Shown: positions 52,754-61,146, counted from the stretch's first letter. The stretch: DNA of 64,000 nucleotides from Rufibacter sediminis (GCF_014269285.1 NZ_JACOAF010000058.1:218154-282153); one strand, 5' to 3'. Program-made: numbers and translations. Notes: generated from the letters alone by a model not told the origin.

Positions 52754-53166
52754 GCCAGCACACCGTGTTCAATGCGGGTGAGTTCGTCTTTGAGCAAACT
52801 GATCCCGAAGGTGGTGTCCAGCAGGCTCTTGGGCGTGATGCCGCCCAAGGCCACGTTCTTCGCCTCTAGCCAAGCGTTGAAACTCTCGGAGCTGCCAAAG
52901 ACCTCGGTGCCCCGCTTGTAAAGCAGTGTCACTTCCAGAATTTTCTCTGAGTGGATAGGGTCAAAGGTTTTCTTCTCCTTTTTGTACCGCTGAATGGTGC
53001 GCTCAGACAAGTGCAAAAACACCGACCACTCGCTGAGGTTAAACGGACTCTGGCTCGCTATTTTCACAAAGAGCGGGTACTTGATCCCCTGGCGCACGGT
53101 CTGCACCAGCAACAGGATGTCGCGGTCATCTACTGAGGTGTTGGAAAGGTTCAGGGTGGCGGGCAT
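52750..53166 (-). CDS. Xre/MbcA/ParS family antitoxin
   Basis: A 138-residue antitoxin of a RES-Xre pair. The N-terminal helix-turn-helix region contains FNLSEWSVFLHLSERTIQRYKKEKKTF in family position (about 43-70), followed by the toxin-binding domain with KRGTEVFGSSESFNAWL and LGGITPKSLLDTTFGISLLKDELTRIEHG. Its stop codon overlaps the toxin start, coupling synthesis with antitoxin first. A promoter with exact -7 box and an overlapping inverted repeat lies just upstream, consistent with autorepression. Confidence 0.93.
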   Translation of the reverse strand: MPATLNLSNTSVDDRDILLLVQTVRQGIKYPLFVKIASQSPFNLSEWSVFLHLSERTIQRYKKEKKTFDPIHSEKILEVTLLYKRGTEVFGSSESFNAWLEAKNVALGGITPKSLLDTTFGISLLKDELTRIEHGVLA

Positions 53167-53184
53167 AAAGATCAGGTTTTAACG

Positions 53185-53214
53185 CAAAGGTACTACTGGT
53201 GATAAAGATAACAA
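53185..53214 (-). promoter_or_regulatory. promoter of the ParS/RES operon
   Basis: On the minus strand GTTG (-33, ending at 53212), 19 bases, then TACCTTTG (53192-53185), an exact match. The transcript should begin about a dozen bases before the antitoxin ATG. Confidence 0.75.
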
Positions 53215-53239
53215 CTGTCTTTTAATAAACGACAATTGT
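53211..53239. promoter_or_regulatory. operator-like inverted repeat of the toxin-antitoxin operon
   Basis: ACAACTGTC (53211-53219) and GACAATTGT (53231-53239) are inverted with one mismatch. The first half covers the -33 box, so binding by the antitoxin would block the promoter. Confidence 0.6.
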
Positions 53240-53420
53240 CTAAATTAAGTTTGATTCCCTTTGGCATCTGTTGTAGATGAACAGAGAATTCATTGCTCTC
53301 TGATTCCGTGATTTTCTCTCGATTTTTACCAGAAGAGAATAATAATTTGATAGATAAATCGAGATGAAAAACAGGCGAATATCCACGATGATAAGCAAAA
53401 AGCATGTAAAATATACGCGG

Positions 53421-53458
53421 CGTTTAGGGGCTGTTTTTAGAAAAACAGCCCCTAAACG
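53421..53458. repeat. dispersed palindrome copy, perfect
   Basis: CGTTTAGGGGCTGTTTTT and exact complement around AG: 18-bp arms without mismatch. Confidence 0.85.
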
Positions 53459-53537
53459 AAGGTTTGTAGCGATCAGATTTTGCTCCTTGAAATAAATCTG
53501 GTTATTCTTACTCTTTAGTATTTACCTTATCGCCCCC

Positions 53538-54800
53538 ATGATCCGGAAGAAACCTCTCTACGAAAGCCTCTATTTTCAAGTCATCAGTGCCATTGTGATT
53601 GGCGTGCTGTTAGGGCATTTCAGGCCGGAGCTGGGCGTGCAACTCAAACCGCTGGGCGATGCCTTCATCAAACTGGTGAAAATGATGATCGGGCCGGTGG
53701 TGTTCTGCACCATTGTGACGGGTATTGCCGGCATGCAGGACATGAAGCAGGTAGGCCGGGTAGGGGTAAAGGCGCTGCTGTATTTTGAGGTGCTCACCAC
53801 GGTGGCGCTGCTGCTGGGACTTCTGGTGGTCAACCTGCTTCAGCCGGGCACGGGCATGCACGTAGACGCGGCCAGCCTGGACACTGAGGCCTTGTCGGCG
53901 CTCACCAGCGCCGGCGAGAAAGCAGATACCTCCAGCACCGTTGGCTTTTTGATGCACCTCATCCCCAACAACATCGTGGACGCGCTGGCCCAGGGTGATC
54001 TGCTGCAGATTCTGTTTTTCTCGGTGCTGTTTGGCTTCGGACTGTCAAAGATAGGCGAACGCGGCCAGCCAGTGTATGCTTTTATCCAGTCGCTATCGCA
54101 GGCGCTGTTTGCCATCATTCACATCATCATGAAGGTAGCGCCTTTGGGCGCTCTGGGGGCGATGGCTTACACCATCGGGAAATACGGATTGGGTTCTTTG
54201 GGCGCGTTGGGCCAGTTGATGGGGTCTTTCTACCTCACCTGCGTGCTCTTTATTGTGGTTATTCTAGGTGGGGTGATGAAAGTGATGGGCTTCAGTATTT
54301 TCAAGCTGCTCCGTTTCATCAGGGAAGAGCTACTGATTGTGTTGGGGACTTCCTCGTCAGAAGCCGCCTTGCCCTCGCTGATCGAAAAGCTGGAGAAGCT
54401 GGGTTGCGCCAAACCGGTGGTAGGGTTGGTGGTGCCTACGGGCTACTCCTTCAACCTGGACGGAACCTCCATTTACCTGACCATGGCGGCCGTGTTCGTG
54501 GCCCAGGCCACTGATACGCCGCTGGACTTTGGGCACCAGTTAACATTGCTGCTGGTGTTATTGCTTACTTCTAAAGGAGCGGCCGGCGTGACGGGGAGTG
54601 GCTTCATTACGCTGGCGGCCACGCTGCCGGTGGTGGGCAATATTCCCGTGGCGGGCCTGGCGCTCATTTTAGGCATAGACCGGTTCATGAGTGAGGCGCG
54701 GGCGCTCACCAACCTGATCGGGAATACCGTGGCCACCATCTTCGTGTCTAAATGGGAGAAAGAGATAGACCTGGAGCGAGCCAAAAAGCTGATCGGGTAA
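53538..54800 (+). CDS. dicarboxylate/amino acid:cation symporter (DctA/GltP family)
   Basis: A 420-residue inner-membrane secondary transporter. Motifs of the DAACS family are clear: [20 protein letters not shown], the serine-rich hairpin [21 protein letters not shown] (HP1), [23 protein letters not shown] (TM7 NMDGT-like motif, here NLDGT) and a second hairpin around [19 protein letters not shown]. It probably imports C4-dicarboxylates or glutamate/aspartate with protons or sodium; the motif pattern fits DctA well. Isolated gene flanked on both sides by perfect copies of the dispersed palindrome. Confidence 0.92.
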   Translation: MIRKKPLYESLYFQVISAIVIGVLLGHFRPELGVQLKPLGDAFIKLVKMMIGPVVFCTIVTGIAGMQDMKQVGRVGVKALLYFEVLTTVALLLGLLVVNLLQPGTGMHVDAASLDTEALSALTSAGEKADTSSTVGFLMHLIPNNIVDALAQGDLLQILFFSVLFGFGLSKIGERGQPVYAFIQSLSQALFAIIHIIMKVAPLGALGAMAYTIGKYGLGSLGALGQLMGSFYLTCVLFIVVILGGVMKVMGFSIFKLLRFIREELLIVLGTSSSEAALPSLIEKLEKLGCAKPVVGLVVPTGYSFNLDGTSIYLTMAAVFVAQATDTPLDFGHQLTLLLVLLLTSKGAAGVTGSGFITLAATLPVVGNIPVAGLALILGIDRFMSEARALTNLIGNTVATIFVSKWEKEIDLERAKKLIG

Positions 54801-54804
54801 TACC

Positions 54805-54842
54805 CGTTTCGGGACTGTTTTCAGGAAAACAGCCCCGAAACG
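54805..54842. repeat. dispersed palindrome copy, near-perfect
   Basis: CGTTTCGGGACTGTTTTC and AAAACAGCCCCGAAACG, one mismatch, filling the 42-base gap between two convergent stop codons. It is the only candidate terminator there. Confidence 0.85.
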
Positions 54843-55208
54843 TTATACCTCCTCGGGGTGGTAGATGATCTTGTCGCGGTGCTTCATGCCCCAGTCGCGC
54901 AGTTCGTTGATGACCGGGGTAAGGCTGTGGCCGTAGTCGGTGATGGAATACTCCACGGTGACCGGCGAGGTGTCATGCACGGTGCGTTTCACCAGTTTGT
55001 TCATTTCCAATTCCTTTAGTTCCTTGGAAAGCATTTTGGCCGTGATGCCCTGCACATCGCGGTGCAGTTCTTTAAAGCGTCTTTTATGCACGCAAAGGGC
55101 CACAATAATCGGAATTTTCCATTTTCCGCTTAGAATGTCCAGCGCATCCCGGATGGGCAGGATGTGGGTGATGCACAGGTTGCGTTCGGTTTTGATAAGT
55201 GCTTCCAT
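54843..55208 (-). CDS. HxlR family transcriptional regulator
   Basis: A 121-residue winged-helix regulator with the HxlR signature: DALDILSGKWKIPIIVALCVHKRRFKELHRDVQGITAKMLSKELKELE (described in pieces: the SGKWKIPII start helix, the recognition helix ITAKMLSKELKEL, the wing PVTVEYSITDYG). Cys13 near the N-terminus (RNLCITHIL) is the position often used for redox or electrophile sensing in this family. It diverges from a nitroreductase gene, a classic HxlR target. Confidence 0.93.
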   Translation of the reverse strand: MEALIKTERNLCITHILPIRDALDILSGKWKIPIIVALCVHKRRFKELHRDVQGITAKMLSKELKELEMNKLVKRTVHDTSPVTVEYSITDYGHSLTPVINELRDWGMKHRDKIIYHPEEV

Positions 55209-55231
55209 ATCTATATGATTTCATAGTGGAT

Positions 55232-55260
55232 ACCAGTATCTAAATGTAAACCAGTATCTA
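55232..55260. promoter_or_regulatory. direct-repeat operator between hxlR and the nitroreductase
   Basis: ACCAGTATCTA occurs twice (55232-55242 and 55250-55260), 18 bases apart start to start. The first is part of an inverted repeat GATAC-CA-GTATC. Likely HxlR binding sites. Confidence 0.6.
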
Positions 55261-55278
55261 TTTGAAACCAAAAGTACG

Positions 55279-55286
55279 TAAATTTG
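55279..55286 (+). promoter_or_regulatory. nitroreductase promoter -7 element
   Basis: TAAATTTG is an exact TAnnTTTG match 47 bases before the ATG; a TTTG lies 14 bases upstream, shorter than ideal. Confidence 0.5.
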
Positions 55287-55333
55287 TTTATACAACTATC
55301 GTAGAGACAAATAAATTATTTTTTTAAAAAAAC

Positions 55334-55966
55334 ATGAACTTACTTCAGGACCTGAACTGGCGCTATGCCACCAAACGCATGACGGGCGAGAAAATCCCGC
55401 AGGACAAAATGGACACTATCCTGGAGGCCATCCGGCTTTCTGCTTCTTCTATGGGGTTTCAGCCCTATAACGTGTTGGTAGTGGAAGATCCTGAAGTACG
55501 GAAACAGATTCAGGCCGTGGCCTTCAACCAGCCCCAGATTGTGGAGGCTTCCCATCTGCTCATTTTCGCCGCCTGGGACACCTTAACCGAGGAGCAGGTG
55601 ACCGCTTACATGAACCAGATTGCCGCTGAAAGAGGCGTGGGCATGGAAACGTTGGCTGGTTTTGCGGGCAGCATCAACAACATGATCAAGAGCAGAACCC
55701 CCGAGGAGAATTTCAACTGGGCGGCCAAGCAAGCGTACATTGCGTTGGGTACCGGCTTGGTAGCTGCTTCTACTGAGCGGGTAGATGCCACGCCTATGGA
55801 AGGTTTTAACCCAACAGCCTTGGACGAATTGCTCCAATTGCGCGAGAAAGGTTTGCGAAGCGTGGCGCTGCTGGCCCTGGGTTACCGTGATGAAACCAAA
55901 GACGTACTGGCCTCGGCCAAGAAAGTGCGCCGCCCGGCCGAGGAATTTTTCCTGACCATTTCGTAA
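55334..55966 (+). CDS. nitroreductase family NAD(P)H-dependent oxidoreductase
   Basis: A 210-residue flavoenzyme of the NfsB/YdgI type. WRYATKRMTGEKIPQDK and AIRLSASSMGFQPYNVLVVEDPEVRK contain the FMN-contacting R-T-R/S-S-S-G-x-Q-P pattern; NWAAKQAYIALGTGLVAAS and the terminal LLALGYRDETKD complete the family. It reduces quinones, nitro compounds or similar electrophiles. Divergent hxlR implies induction by such compounds. Confidence 0.93.
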   Translation: MNLLQDLNWRYATKRMTGEKIPQDKMDTILEAIRLSASSMGFQPYNVLVVEDPEVRKQIQAVAFNQPQIVEASHLLIFAAWDTLTEEQVTAYMNQIAAERGVGMETLAGFAGSINNMIKSRTPEENFNWAAKQAYIALGTGLVAASTERVDATPMEGFNPTALDELLQLREKGLRSVALLALGYRDETKDVLASAKKVRRPAEEFFLTIS

Positions 55967-55997
55967 CCAATCTCTCTAGAAAGAGAATACCTATAGA

Positions 55998-56036
55998 AAC
56001 CCGCTGCGAAACCAGAGCATGGCCGCAGCGGGTTTT
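55998..56036 (+). terminator. terminator after the nitroreductase
   Basis: Arms AAACCCGCTGCG and CGCAGCGGGTTT followed by a short T-run, 31 bases after the stop codon. Confidence 0.75.
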
Positions 56037-56067
56037 TGCCGTAAGAACAAGACTAACCTTTACTTCT

Positions 56068-57018
56068 ATGAAAAAGCGCACCTTAGGAAAATCAGGCCTG
56101 GAAGTGGCCCCGCTAGCCTTCGGCGGAAACGTCTTCGGCTGGACCATTGACGAGAAAACCTCTTTCCAACTGCTGGATGCCTTCACCGAGGCCGGTTTCA
56201 ATCTGATTGACACCGCCGACGGCTACTCGGTTTGGGTTGCCGGCAACACCGGCGGCGAGTCGGAAACCATCATCGGGAACTGGCTCAAAGCCCGCGGCAA
56301 CCGCGACAAAGTAGTCATCGCGACCAAAGTGGGCTGGGAAATAGGCCCCAACCAGAAAGGCCTCAAAAAAGACTACATCATGGGCCGGGTTGAAGAATCG
56401 CTGCGCCGCCTCCAGACAGATTATATAGACCTGTACCAATCACACGTAGATGATGAAAGCACTCCTTTCGAGGAGACGCTGGAAGCTTACCAACAACTGA
56501 TTCAGCAAGGCAAAGTACGCGCCATCGGGGCCTCCAACATCAAAGCCAGTCGTCTGAAACAAGCCCTGGAAATCAGCAAACAGCACGATCTGCCAATCTA
56601 CCAAAGCCTGCAACCCGAATACAACCTCTACAGCCGCCAGGAGTTTGAGGCCGAACTGGAGCCCTTGTGCTTACAGGAAGGCATTGGCGTGATCTGCTAC
56701 TACGCTCTGGCCAGCGGTTTCTTGACAGGGAAATACCGCAGTGAGGCAGACCTGACCAAAAGCCCCCGTGGCGGCGGCGTGAAGCGCTTCCTAAATGAGC
56801 GTGGCTACAGCATCTTATCCGCCCTAGACCAAGTGGCCGCCCAGCACAACGCCAAGCCGGCGCAAGTGTCGCTGGCTTGGCTCATGGCCCGCCCCAGCAT
56901 TACGGCTCCCATCGCCAGTGCCACCAGCCTGGAGCAACTACAGGATCTAACCCAAGCCGCAGAGATCACCCTCAGCCAAGAAGATATCGCTCTGCTGGAT
57001 CAAGCCAGTGCTTATTAA
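56068..57018 (+). CDS. aldo/keto reductase
   Basis: A 316-residue TIM-barrel oxidoreductase using NADPH. The start MKKRTLGKSGLEVAPLAFGG, catalytic D in LIDTADGYSVW (Tyr present), K in VVIATKVGW, H in DLYQSHVDDE, and the cofactor region VSLAWLMARPSITAPIASA all fit. It resembles the YdhF/YajO-like general aldehyde reductases. It follows the nitroreductase after a terminator, so it is probably transcribed on its own, and a 56-base hairpin ends it. Confidence 0.92.
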   Translation: MKKRTLGKSGLEVAPLAFGGNVFGWTIDEKTSFQLLDAFTEAGFNLIDTADGYSVWVAGNTGGESETIIGNWLKARGNRDKVVIATKVGWEIGPNQKGLKKDYIMGRVEESLRRLQTDYIDLYQSHVDDESTPFEETLEAYQQLIQQGKVRAIGASNIKASRLKQALEISKQHDLPIYQSLQPEYNLYSRQEFEAELEPLCLQEGIGVICYYALASGFLTGKYRSEADLTKSPRGGGVKRFLNERGYSILSALDQVAAQHNAKPAQVSLAWLMARPSITAPIASATSLEQLQDLTQAAEITLSQEDIALLDQASAY

Positions 57019-57053
57019 TATAAGTGTCAGGTACAGGTTTACCGCTCTTCATT

Positions 57054-57109
57054 GCAACTCCCTGTTTCAAGGCTGTTTTTAGGAAAACAGCCTTGAAACA
57101 GGGAGTTGC
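57054..57109. repeat. extended perfect copy of the dispersed palindrome
   Basis: Twenty-six-bp arms without mismatch (GCAACTCCCTGTTTCAAGG continuing CTGTTTT, and complement) around TAGG; the inner part is the family core. It also serves as terminator for the aldo/keto reductase. Confidence 0.85.
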
Positions 57110-57222
57110 ATGTTTGTAGAAATGATCAAGTTTCCTGAAAACGTGTCCTAAACGCAAAACTGTCTACAAAGTACATCGCTAGCTCATTGACAATAGTACC
57201 CGTTCATTGCGACAGAACCAGG

Positions 57223-57244
57223 GAGACAAGGCATGCCTTGTCTC
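57223..57244. repeat. perfect 22-base palindrome
   Basis: GAGACAAGGCA and TGCCTTGTCTC form a perfect two-fold palindrome followed by TAC. Palindromes of this GAGAC-N-GTCTC form recur in some Bacteroidota and cyanobacterial genomes, from memory; only one copy is in this window. Confidence 0.55.
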
Positions 57245-57471
57245 TACATGATCAGATAATTCAAGCTAGCGATTTGGCTGGCATTCACCTGCGGCAGGGC
57301 GGGACGAAGGTCCACCATGGGGCCGAGGCACGTGCTGCCGCACGCAAGAACGTTTCCAGCTGTAATGACCTTTGCTTCCTATGAAACAGAGGACGGCTGC
57401 GGGGTGGTACCTTTTATTGAAGAAAAGACTGTCTGAGCGTCAGCGAGTTTCTTTTCTTCATGATTCTTTTG

Positions 57472-57501
57472 GTTACTTTTCTCATCCAGGAGAAAAGTGA
57501 C
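57472..57501. repeat. inverted repeat, possible mobile-element remnant
   Basis: GTTACTTTTCTC and GAGAAAAGTGAC (one mismatch) around ATCCAG in a gene-free region. Confidence 0.5.
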
Positions 57502-57699
57502 AAACGCGGGCAGACCGCGACTGCAATCTTGAGGCTTGGCAAGACAGAAATAGAGAGCATAGGCGGGCAAGTGATCAGCAGGTGTAAACATCCCCCTTCA
57601 TCCCTTCAAAGGGGGAACCTCTGCTTAAGGGAAGTTGACATGATTTTTGAAGAGAACACCAACAACGGAGGGCGGGCTGTTAGCTCAACAATCAAACTC

Positions 57700-57737
57700 T
57701 GTTTTGAAGCCATTTTACGAAAAACAGCTCCAAAACA
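57700..57737. repeat. dispersed palindrome copy
   Basis: TGTTTTGAAGCCATTTT and AAAACAGCTCCAAAACA arms, 11 bases beyond the NUDIX stop codon. Confidence 0.6.
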
Positions 57738-57748
57738 ACTCTCCTACC

Positions 57749-58234
57749 TCAATCCAGAAAAATCTGCCGCGGAATAAACAGATCATCCAGGTTCACCAGG
57801 GCGTGGAGAATGGGATGCAGTTCATCGCGCTTCAGCTGAAACATGTCCCGGATGCCCAAAAATTTCACTTCCTCCAGAAGCTGGGCGTGCGGCTCGTGCT
57901 CGGGGTCGGAGCCCAACTCCAAGGTGCCGTTTACTTGGTTGACTTCAAAGAAAAGCTCGATGGCGTGGAGGGGCGGCCGAAGAAACTCATTGAGGTACAG
58001 AAATCGGCTGACTTCCACCTCCAGGCCGGTTTCCTCCTTAAATTCGCGTTTGAGGCACTCTTTTACAGTTTCATTAAAATCGAGTCCGCCGCCGGGGGGC
58101 ATCCAGAAGTAACCTTCGCCGAACGCGGCTTTATGACGGGCTAGTAGTACTTTGTCATCTTGCACCAGAAGTCCGCAGACTCTCACTCTGGTTTTGGATG
58201 AGTATTGTTCCGCAAGCGGATGAATGTTCTCCAT
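57749..58234 (-). CDS. NUDIX hydrolase
   Basis: A 161-residue nucleoside-diphosphate-X hydrolase. The NUDIX box is complete: G at GGGLDFNE, then KREFKEETGLE with the catalytic R-E-x-x-E-E pattern. The preceding VRVCGLLVQDDKVLLARH and GYFWMPPGG are typical. The substrate class is not determined. It diverges from the thioesterase gene with a very short gap. Confidence 0.9.
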   Translation of the reverse strand: MENIHPLAEQYSSKTRVRVCGLLVQDDKVLLARHKAAFGEGYFWMPPGGGLDFNETVKECLKREFKEETGLEVEVSRFLYLNEFLRPPLHAIELFFEVNQVNGTLELGSDPEHEPHAQLLEEVKFLGIRDMFQLKRDELHPILHALVNLDDLFIPRQIFLD

Positions 58235-58272
58235 AGGTTGTGGGGCAGGTCCTGAGGCAGTACTTTTACCAA

Positions 58273-58728
58273 ATGTTACAGACGTTCAATCCTGACTTTA
58301 GAAATACGGTAAAAGAAAAACTTCAGCGGCAATTTTACATGCATTTGCTGGGTTTTGAAATAGAGACCATTGAAATAGGGGCAATTGAAGGTAAATTAAC
58401 CCTGGAAGAAAAGCATAAACAAAACAAAGGCTTCGCCCACGGGGGCGTCATTGCCACCCTCGCTGACATTGTGATGGGCTTTGCCGCCGTGACCCTGGTA
58501 CCCGCCGACCAGCACGTGGTCACTACCAACATGAACATTTCCTATCTGAACCCGGGCGTGGGAACCGCGCTGTTTGCCAAAGGATGGGTGCTGAAACAAG
58601 GCAGAACGTTGAACTTTTGTGAGGCAGAAATCTTTAGTATAGATGGTGCCGGCGCGAAGAAACTAATCGCGAAGGCCTCGGCGACCATGGCCACTATCCG
58701 GCCCGAAGCCTCCATCTCCCAGCAGTAA
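58273..58728 (+). CDS. hotdog-fold thioesterase (PaaI/DUF4442-like)
   Basis: A 151-residue acyl-CoA thioesterase-like protein. The hotdog motif KGFAHGGVIATLADIVMGFAA has the family HGG turn and the catalytic acidic position (D in LAD), followed by TTNMNISYLNPG. The frame begins at a GTG at 58240, which would leave only 5 bases to the divergent NUDIX start, so I prefer the ATG at 58273. The helicase gene follows 2 bases after the stop. The substrate is unknown. Confidence 0.85.
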   Translation: MLQTFNPDFRNTVKEKLQRQFYMHLLGFEIETIEIGAIEGKLTLEEKHKQNKGFAHGGVIATLADIVMGFAAVTLVPADQHVVTTNMNISYLNPGVGTALFAKGWVLKQGRTLNFCEAEIFSIDGAGAKKLIAKASATMATIRPEASISQQ

Positions 58729-58730
58729 CT

Positions 58731-60158
58731 ATGACACCCGCAGAAGCGCTCCGCAAGAATTTTCCGTTTGAACCCACCCAGGACCAGGCCAACCTGTTCC
58801 AGAAACTGGACCATTTCATCATGCGCCGCACCGGCCTGAAAGAGGTGTTCCTGCTCAAGGGCTTCGCCGGTACGGGTAAAACTACGGTGGTGAGCGCTCT
58901 GGTGAAGATCCTGAACAGTTTCGGTTACAAATATGTGCTGCTGGCGCCCACCGGCCGGGCGGCCAAGGTCATGTCCACGTATTCGGCCAAACCAGCCTCT
59001 ACCATCCACAAGAAAATCTACCGCCAAACGGCCAATCCGTACTCAGAAGGCATGTCTTTTTCCCGACAGCCCAACAAGAGCGAGCAGGTGATCTACATTG
59101 TGGACGAGGCCTCCATGATCTCGGATGACAAAGCGTTCGGGGACAGTGGCCTGTTACAGGACCTGTTAGGGTATGTTTTTGAAAAACCAAGCAATAAACT
59201 GCTGCTCATCGGTGACACCGCCCAGCTGCCGCCCGTGAACCAGACGCTTAGCCCATCCTTGGATGCGGGCTACCTGCAGAGTAATTTCCAGTGCCACGTG
59301 CACGAGATGGAGATGCGCCAGGTCATGCGGCAAGCCGAGGAATCTGGAATTCTGATGAACGCCACCCGGTTACGGAACGAATTAATAAAAGAGCAACCAG
59401 AGCTGGCGTTCAGAACCAAAGGTTACCGAGACATTTTCTCTATGCGCGGCGATAAGCTGGAAGACGGCCTGCGGTACGCCTATGACAAGTTCGGGATTGA
59501 CAACACCACCGTCATCTGCCGGTCCAACAAAACCGCGAACCTGTACAATCAGCACATCCGGCGGCAGATTTTCTTTGCCGAGGACGAGATTGGGGTAGGG
59601 GATTACCTCATGATCGTGCGCAACAACTACACCTGGCTGCCCAAAGACTCCAGCATCGGGTTCATGGCCAACGGCGACTTCGTGGAGATCACCAAGATTA
59701 TCCGCTACGAGGAACTGTACGGCCTACGCTTCGCCGACGTGCGGATCCGGTTCGTGGATTACCCCAATGAGGAGGAGCTGGATACCAAAATCATGCTGGA
59801 CACGCTGTACTCCGAGGCTCCGGCTCTGCCCGCCGACAAGAACAAGGAACTGTACCAACAGGTGCTGGAAGACTATCAGCACATCGCCAACAAGCGGCAA
59901 CGGGCACAGGAAATGCGGCAGGACAAGTACCTGAATGCGCTGCAAGTGAAGTTTGCCTACGCGCTCACCTGCCACAAAGCGCAGGGCGGACAGTGGCAGG
60001 CCGTCTTCGTGGACCACGGTTTCCTGAAGGAAGATCTGGTGACGCAGGAATTTGCGCGCTGGTTGTACACCGCCGCCACGCGGGCCTCTGAGCAGCTGTT
60101 CCTGGTGAACTTCAACGAGAAACTGCTGGAGAATGCGCCAGAACGAGTAGAAGATTAA
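58731..60158 (+). CDS. RecD-like ATP-dependent DNA helicase
   Basis: A 475-residue superfamily 1 helicase. Walker A KGFAGTGKTTVVSAL (about residue 43-57), motif Ia LLAPTGRAAKVMS, Walker B VDEASMIS, the GDTAQLPPV motif III and the C-terminal YALTCHKAQGGQW and LYTAATRA motifs (V/VI) are all intact. This is the short RecD2-related form usual in Bacteroidota, with no RecBC partner nearby. It begins 2 bases after the thioesterase gene, so the two are co-transcribed; a functional link is not apparent. Confidence 0.92.
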   Translation: MTPAEALRKNFPFEPTQDQANLFQKLDHFIMRRTGLKEVFLLKGFAGTGKTTVVSALVKILNSFGYKYVLLAPTGRAAKVMSTYSAKPASTIHKKIYRQTANPYSEGMSFSRQPNKSEQVIYIVDEASMISDDKAFGDSGLLQDLLGYVFEKPSNKLLLIGDTAQLPPVNQTLSPSLDAGYLQSNFQCHVHEMEMRQVMRQAEESGILMNATRLRNELIKEQPELAFRTKGYRDIFSMRGDKLEDGLRYAYDKFGIDNTTVICRSNKTANLYNQHIRRQIFFAEDEIGVGDYLMIVRNNYTWLPKDSSIGFMANGDFVEITKIIRYEELYGLRFADVRIRFVDYPNEEELDTKIMLDTLYSEAPALPADKNKELYQQVLEDYQHIANKRQRAQEMRQDKYLNALQVKFAYALTCHKAQGGQWQAVFVDHGFLKEDLVTQEFARWLYTAATRASEQLFLVNFNEKLLENAPERVED

Positions 60159-60201
60159 GTATCTTCGCTACCGCTGATTGACTTACCTAATCAAAACAGA
60201 T

Positions 60202-60651
60202 ATGAAAAAATTAGTTTTGGGTGCGATGTTCCTGTTTTTCGGGGGCACGGCCGCCATGGCGCAAACAACTTCCGCTGCTCAGGCGGCGGCGGTTCCGGTG
60301 GCTCCCATTGCTCCGCCGGCCCCGGCTCCGGTGGGCCCTTCCATTCAGTTTGAAGAGCAGAAATTCGACTTCGGCGAAATCAAAGCCGGCGATGTGGTGG
60401 AGCACACCTTCAAGTTCACCAACAACGGAACGCTGCCGCTGGTCATTTCCAACGTGCGGACCACCTGCGGCTGTACCGCCACTGATTTCCCCAAAGCGCC
60501 CGTGATGCCCGGCGAAACAGCCTCCATCACCGCCAAATTCAACAGCGCCGGTAAACGTGGGCAGCAAAACAAAGTGATTACCGTAGAATCAAACGCCGTG
60601 CAAGGCAATGCCCAGGTCATGATCGTGACCACTATTGCCGCCGCCAACTAG
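60202..60651 (+). CDS. DUF1573 exported protein, single domain
   Basis: A 149-residue secreted protein: signal peptide MKKLVLGAMFLFFGGTAAMAQ, a Pro/Ala-rich linker (VPVAPIAPPAPAPVGP), then one DUF1573 domain with FDFGEIKAGDVVEHTFKFTN and VRTTCGCTATDFPKAPVMPGE. It is a one-domain relative of the protein at 42825. The ATG at 60202 is chosen as it starts the signal peptide; an upstream ATG at 60178 is 8 codons earlier. Function unknown. Confidence 0.88.
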   Translation: MKKLVLGAMFLFFGGTAAMAQTTSAAQAAAVPVAPIAPPAPAPVGPSIQFEEQKFDFGEIKAGDVVEHTFKFTNNGTLPLVISNVRTTCGCTATDFPKAPVMPGETASITAKFNSAGKRGQQNKVITVESNAVQGNAQVMIVTTIAAAN

Positions 60652-60653
60652 CC

Positions 60654-60689
60654 TTTTGGGGCCGTTTTCTCCAAAACACACGAAAAACG
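60654..60689. repeat. dispersed palindrome copy, imperfect
   Basis: TTTTGGGGCCGTTTTCT and AAAACACACGAAAAACG arms starting 2 bases after the DUF1573 stop. Confidence 0.55.
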
Positions 60690-60720
60690 CCTCTCTTGCT
60701 TTGGCAGGAGAGGCGTTTTT
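60683..60720. terminator. terminator between convergent genes
   Basis: Arms AAAAACGCCTCTC and GAGAGGCGTTTTT around 12 bases, with A and T runs on the two sides. Confidence 0.85.
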
Positions 60721-60741
60721 GCTTGTTGTTGTAGAGGCTGT

Positions 60742-61125
60742 TTACGGCAGGTTCTTGGCCAGAGCCCACACCATGTTCAGCCAGCCGCCTATCATAAACA
60801 AGCCGCCGATGGGAGTGATGGCACCCATCCATCTAATGCCGGTGAGGCACAGAATGTACAGCGAACCGGAAAAAATGAGAATACCGATCAGGAAACAGAG
60901 CCCGGAAAGGCGCAGGCCGGTGGCTGCCGGAAACTGCGCCATGAGCACGCCTACCAACAGCAAGCCCAGGGCGTGGTACATCTGGTATTTCACCGCGGTT
61001 TCAAAGGTCTCGGTGCGGCCGGTTTCAGTGAGGAGCTTTGACAAGCCGTGCGCCCCGAAGGCGCCAATCATGACGCCCAATCCGCTTAGCAGGGCACCTA
61101 GGATCAATATCGTTTTAAGGGTCAT
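60742..61125 (-). CDS. DUF423 family membrane protein
   Basis: A 127-residue protein with four hydrophobic segments and the DUF423 hallmarks GAFGAHGL near residue 22-29 and AVKYQMYHALGLL, then GSLYILCLTG and ITPIGGLFMIGGW. The family is widespread, with unknown function. It is the last gene of the minus-strand unit (Bat-like protein, BatA, YggS, DUF423), 21 bases after the yggS stop. Confidence 0.92.
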   Translation of the reverse strand: MTLKTILILGALLSGLGVMIGAFGAHGLSKLLTETGRTETFETAVKYQMYHALGLLLVGVLMAQFPAATGLRLSGLCFLIGILIFSGSLYILCLTGIRWMGAITPIGGLFMIGGWLNMVWALAKNLP

Positions 61126-61146
61126 TTTCTTAAATCAGGTTAAAAA

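Larger units (their letters stand above)
53167..53537. other. intergenic interval with toxin-antitoxin promoter
   Basis: These 371 bases hold the antitoxin promoter and operator and a perfect dispersed palindrome. A 70-codon minus-strand open frame at 53193-53405 is not believed because it runs through the promoter. Confidence 0.5.
57019..57748. other. repeat-rich gap of 730 bases
   Basis: No credible gene. The stretch contains an extended dispersed palindrome (57054-57109), a perfect 22-base palindrome (57223-57244), an inverted repeat GTTACTTTTCTC/GAGAAAAGTGAC (57472-57501), a CCCCCTT/AAGGGGG pair near 57589-57612 and another dispersed palindrome (57700-57737). Short open frames here run through these repeats and look spurious. 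Confidence 0.6.

Noticed and set aside
53193..53405. A 70-codon minus-strand frame upstream of the antitoxin
   Set aside because: It covers the antitoxin promoter and operator and has no family resemblance or start signal.
57460..57777. A plus-strand 105-codon frame starting MILLVTFLIQEKS
   Set aside because: It runs through inverted repeats and a dispersed palindrome and overlaps the NUDIX gene end; the start is the repeat GTTACTTTTCTC read as protein.
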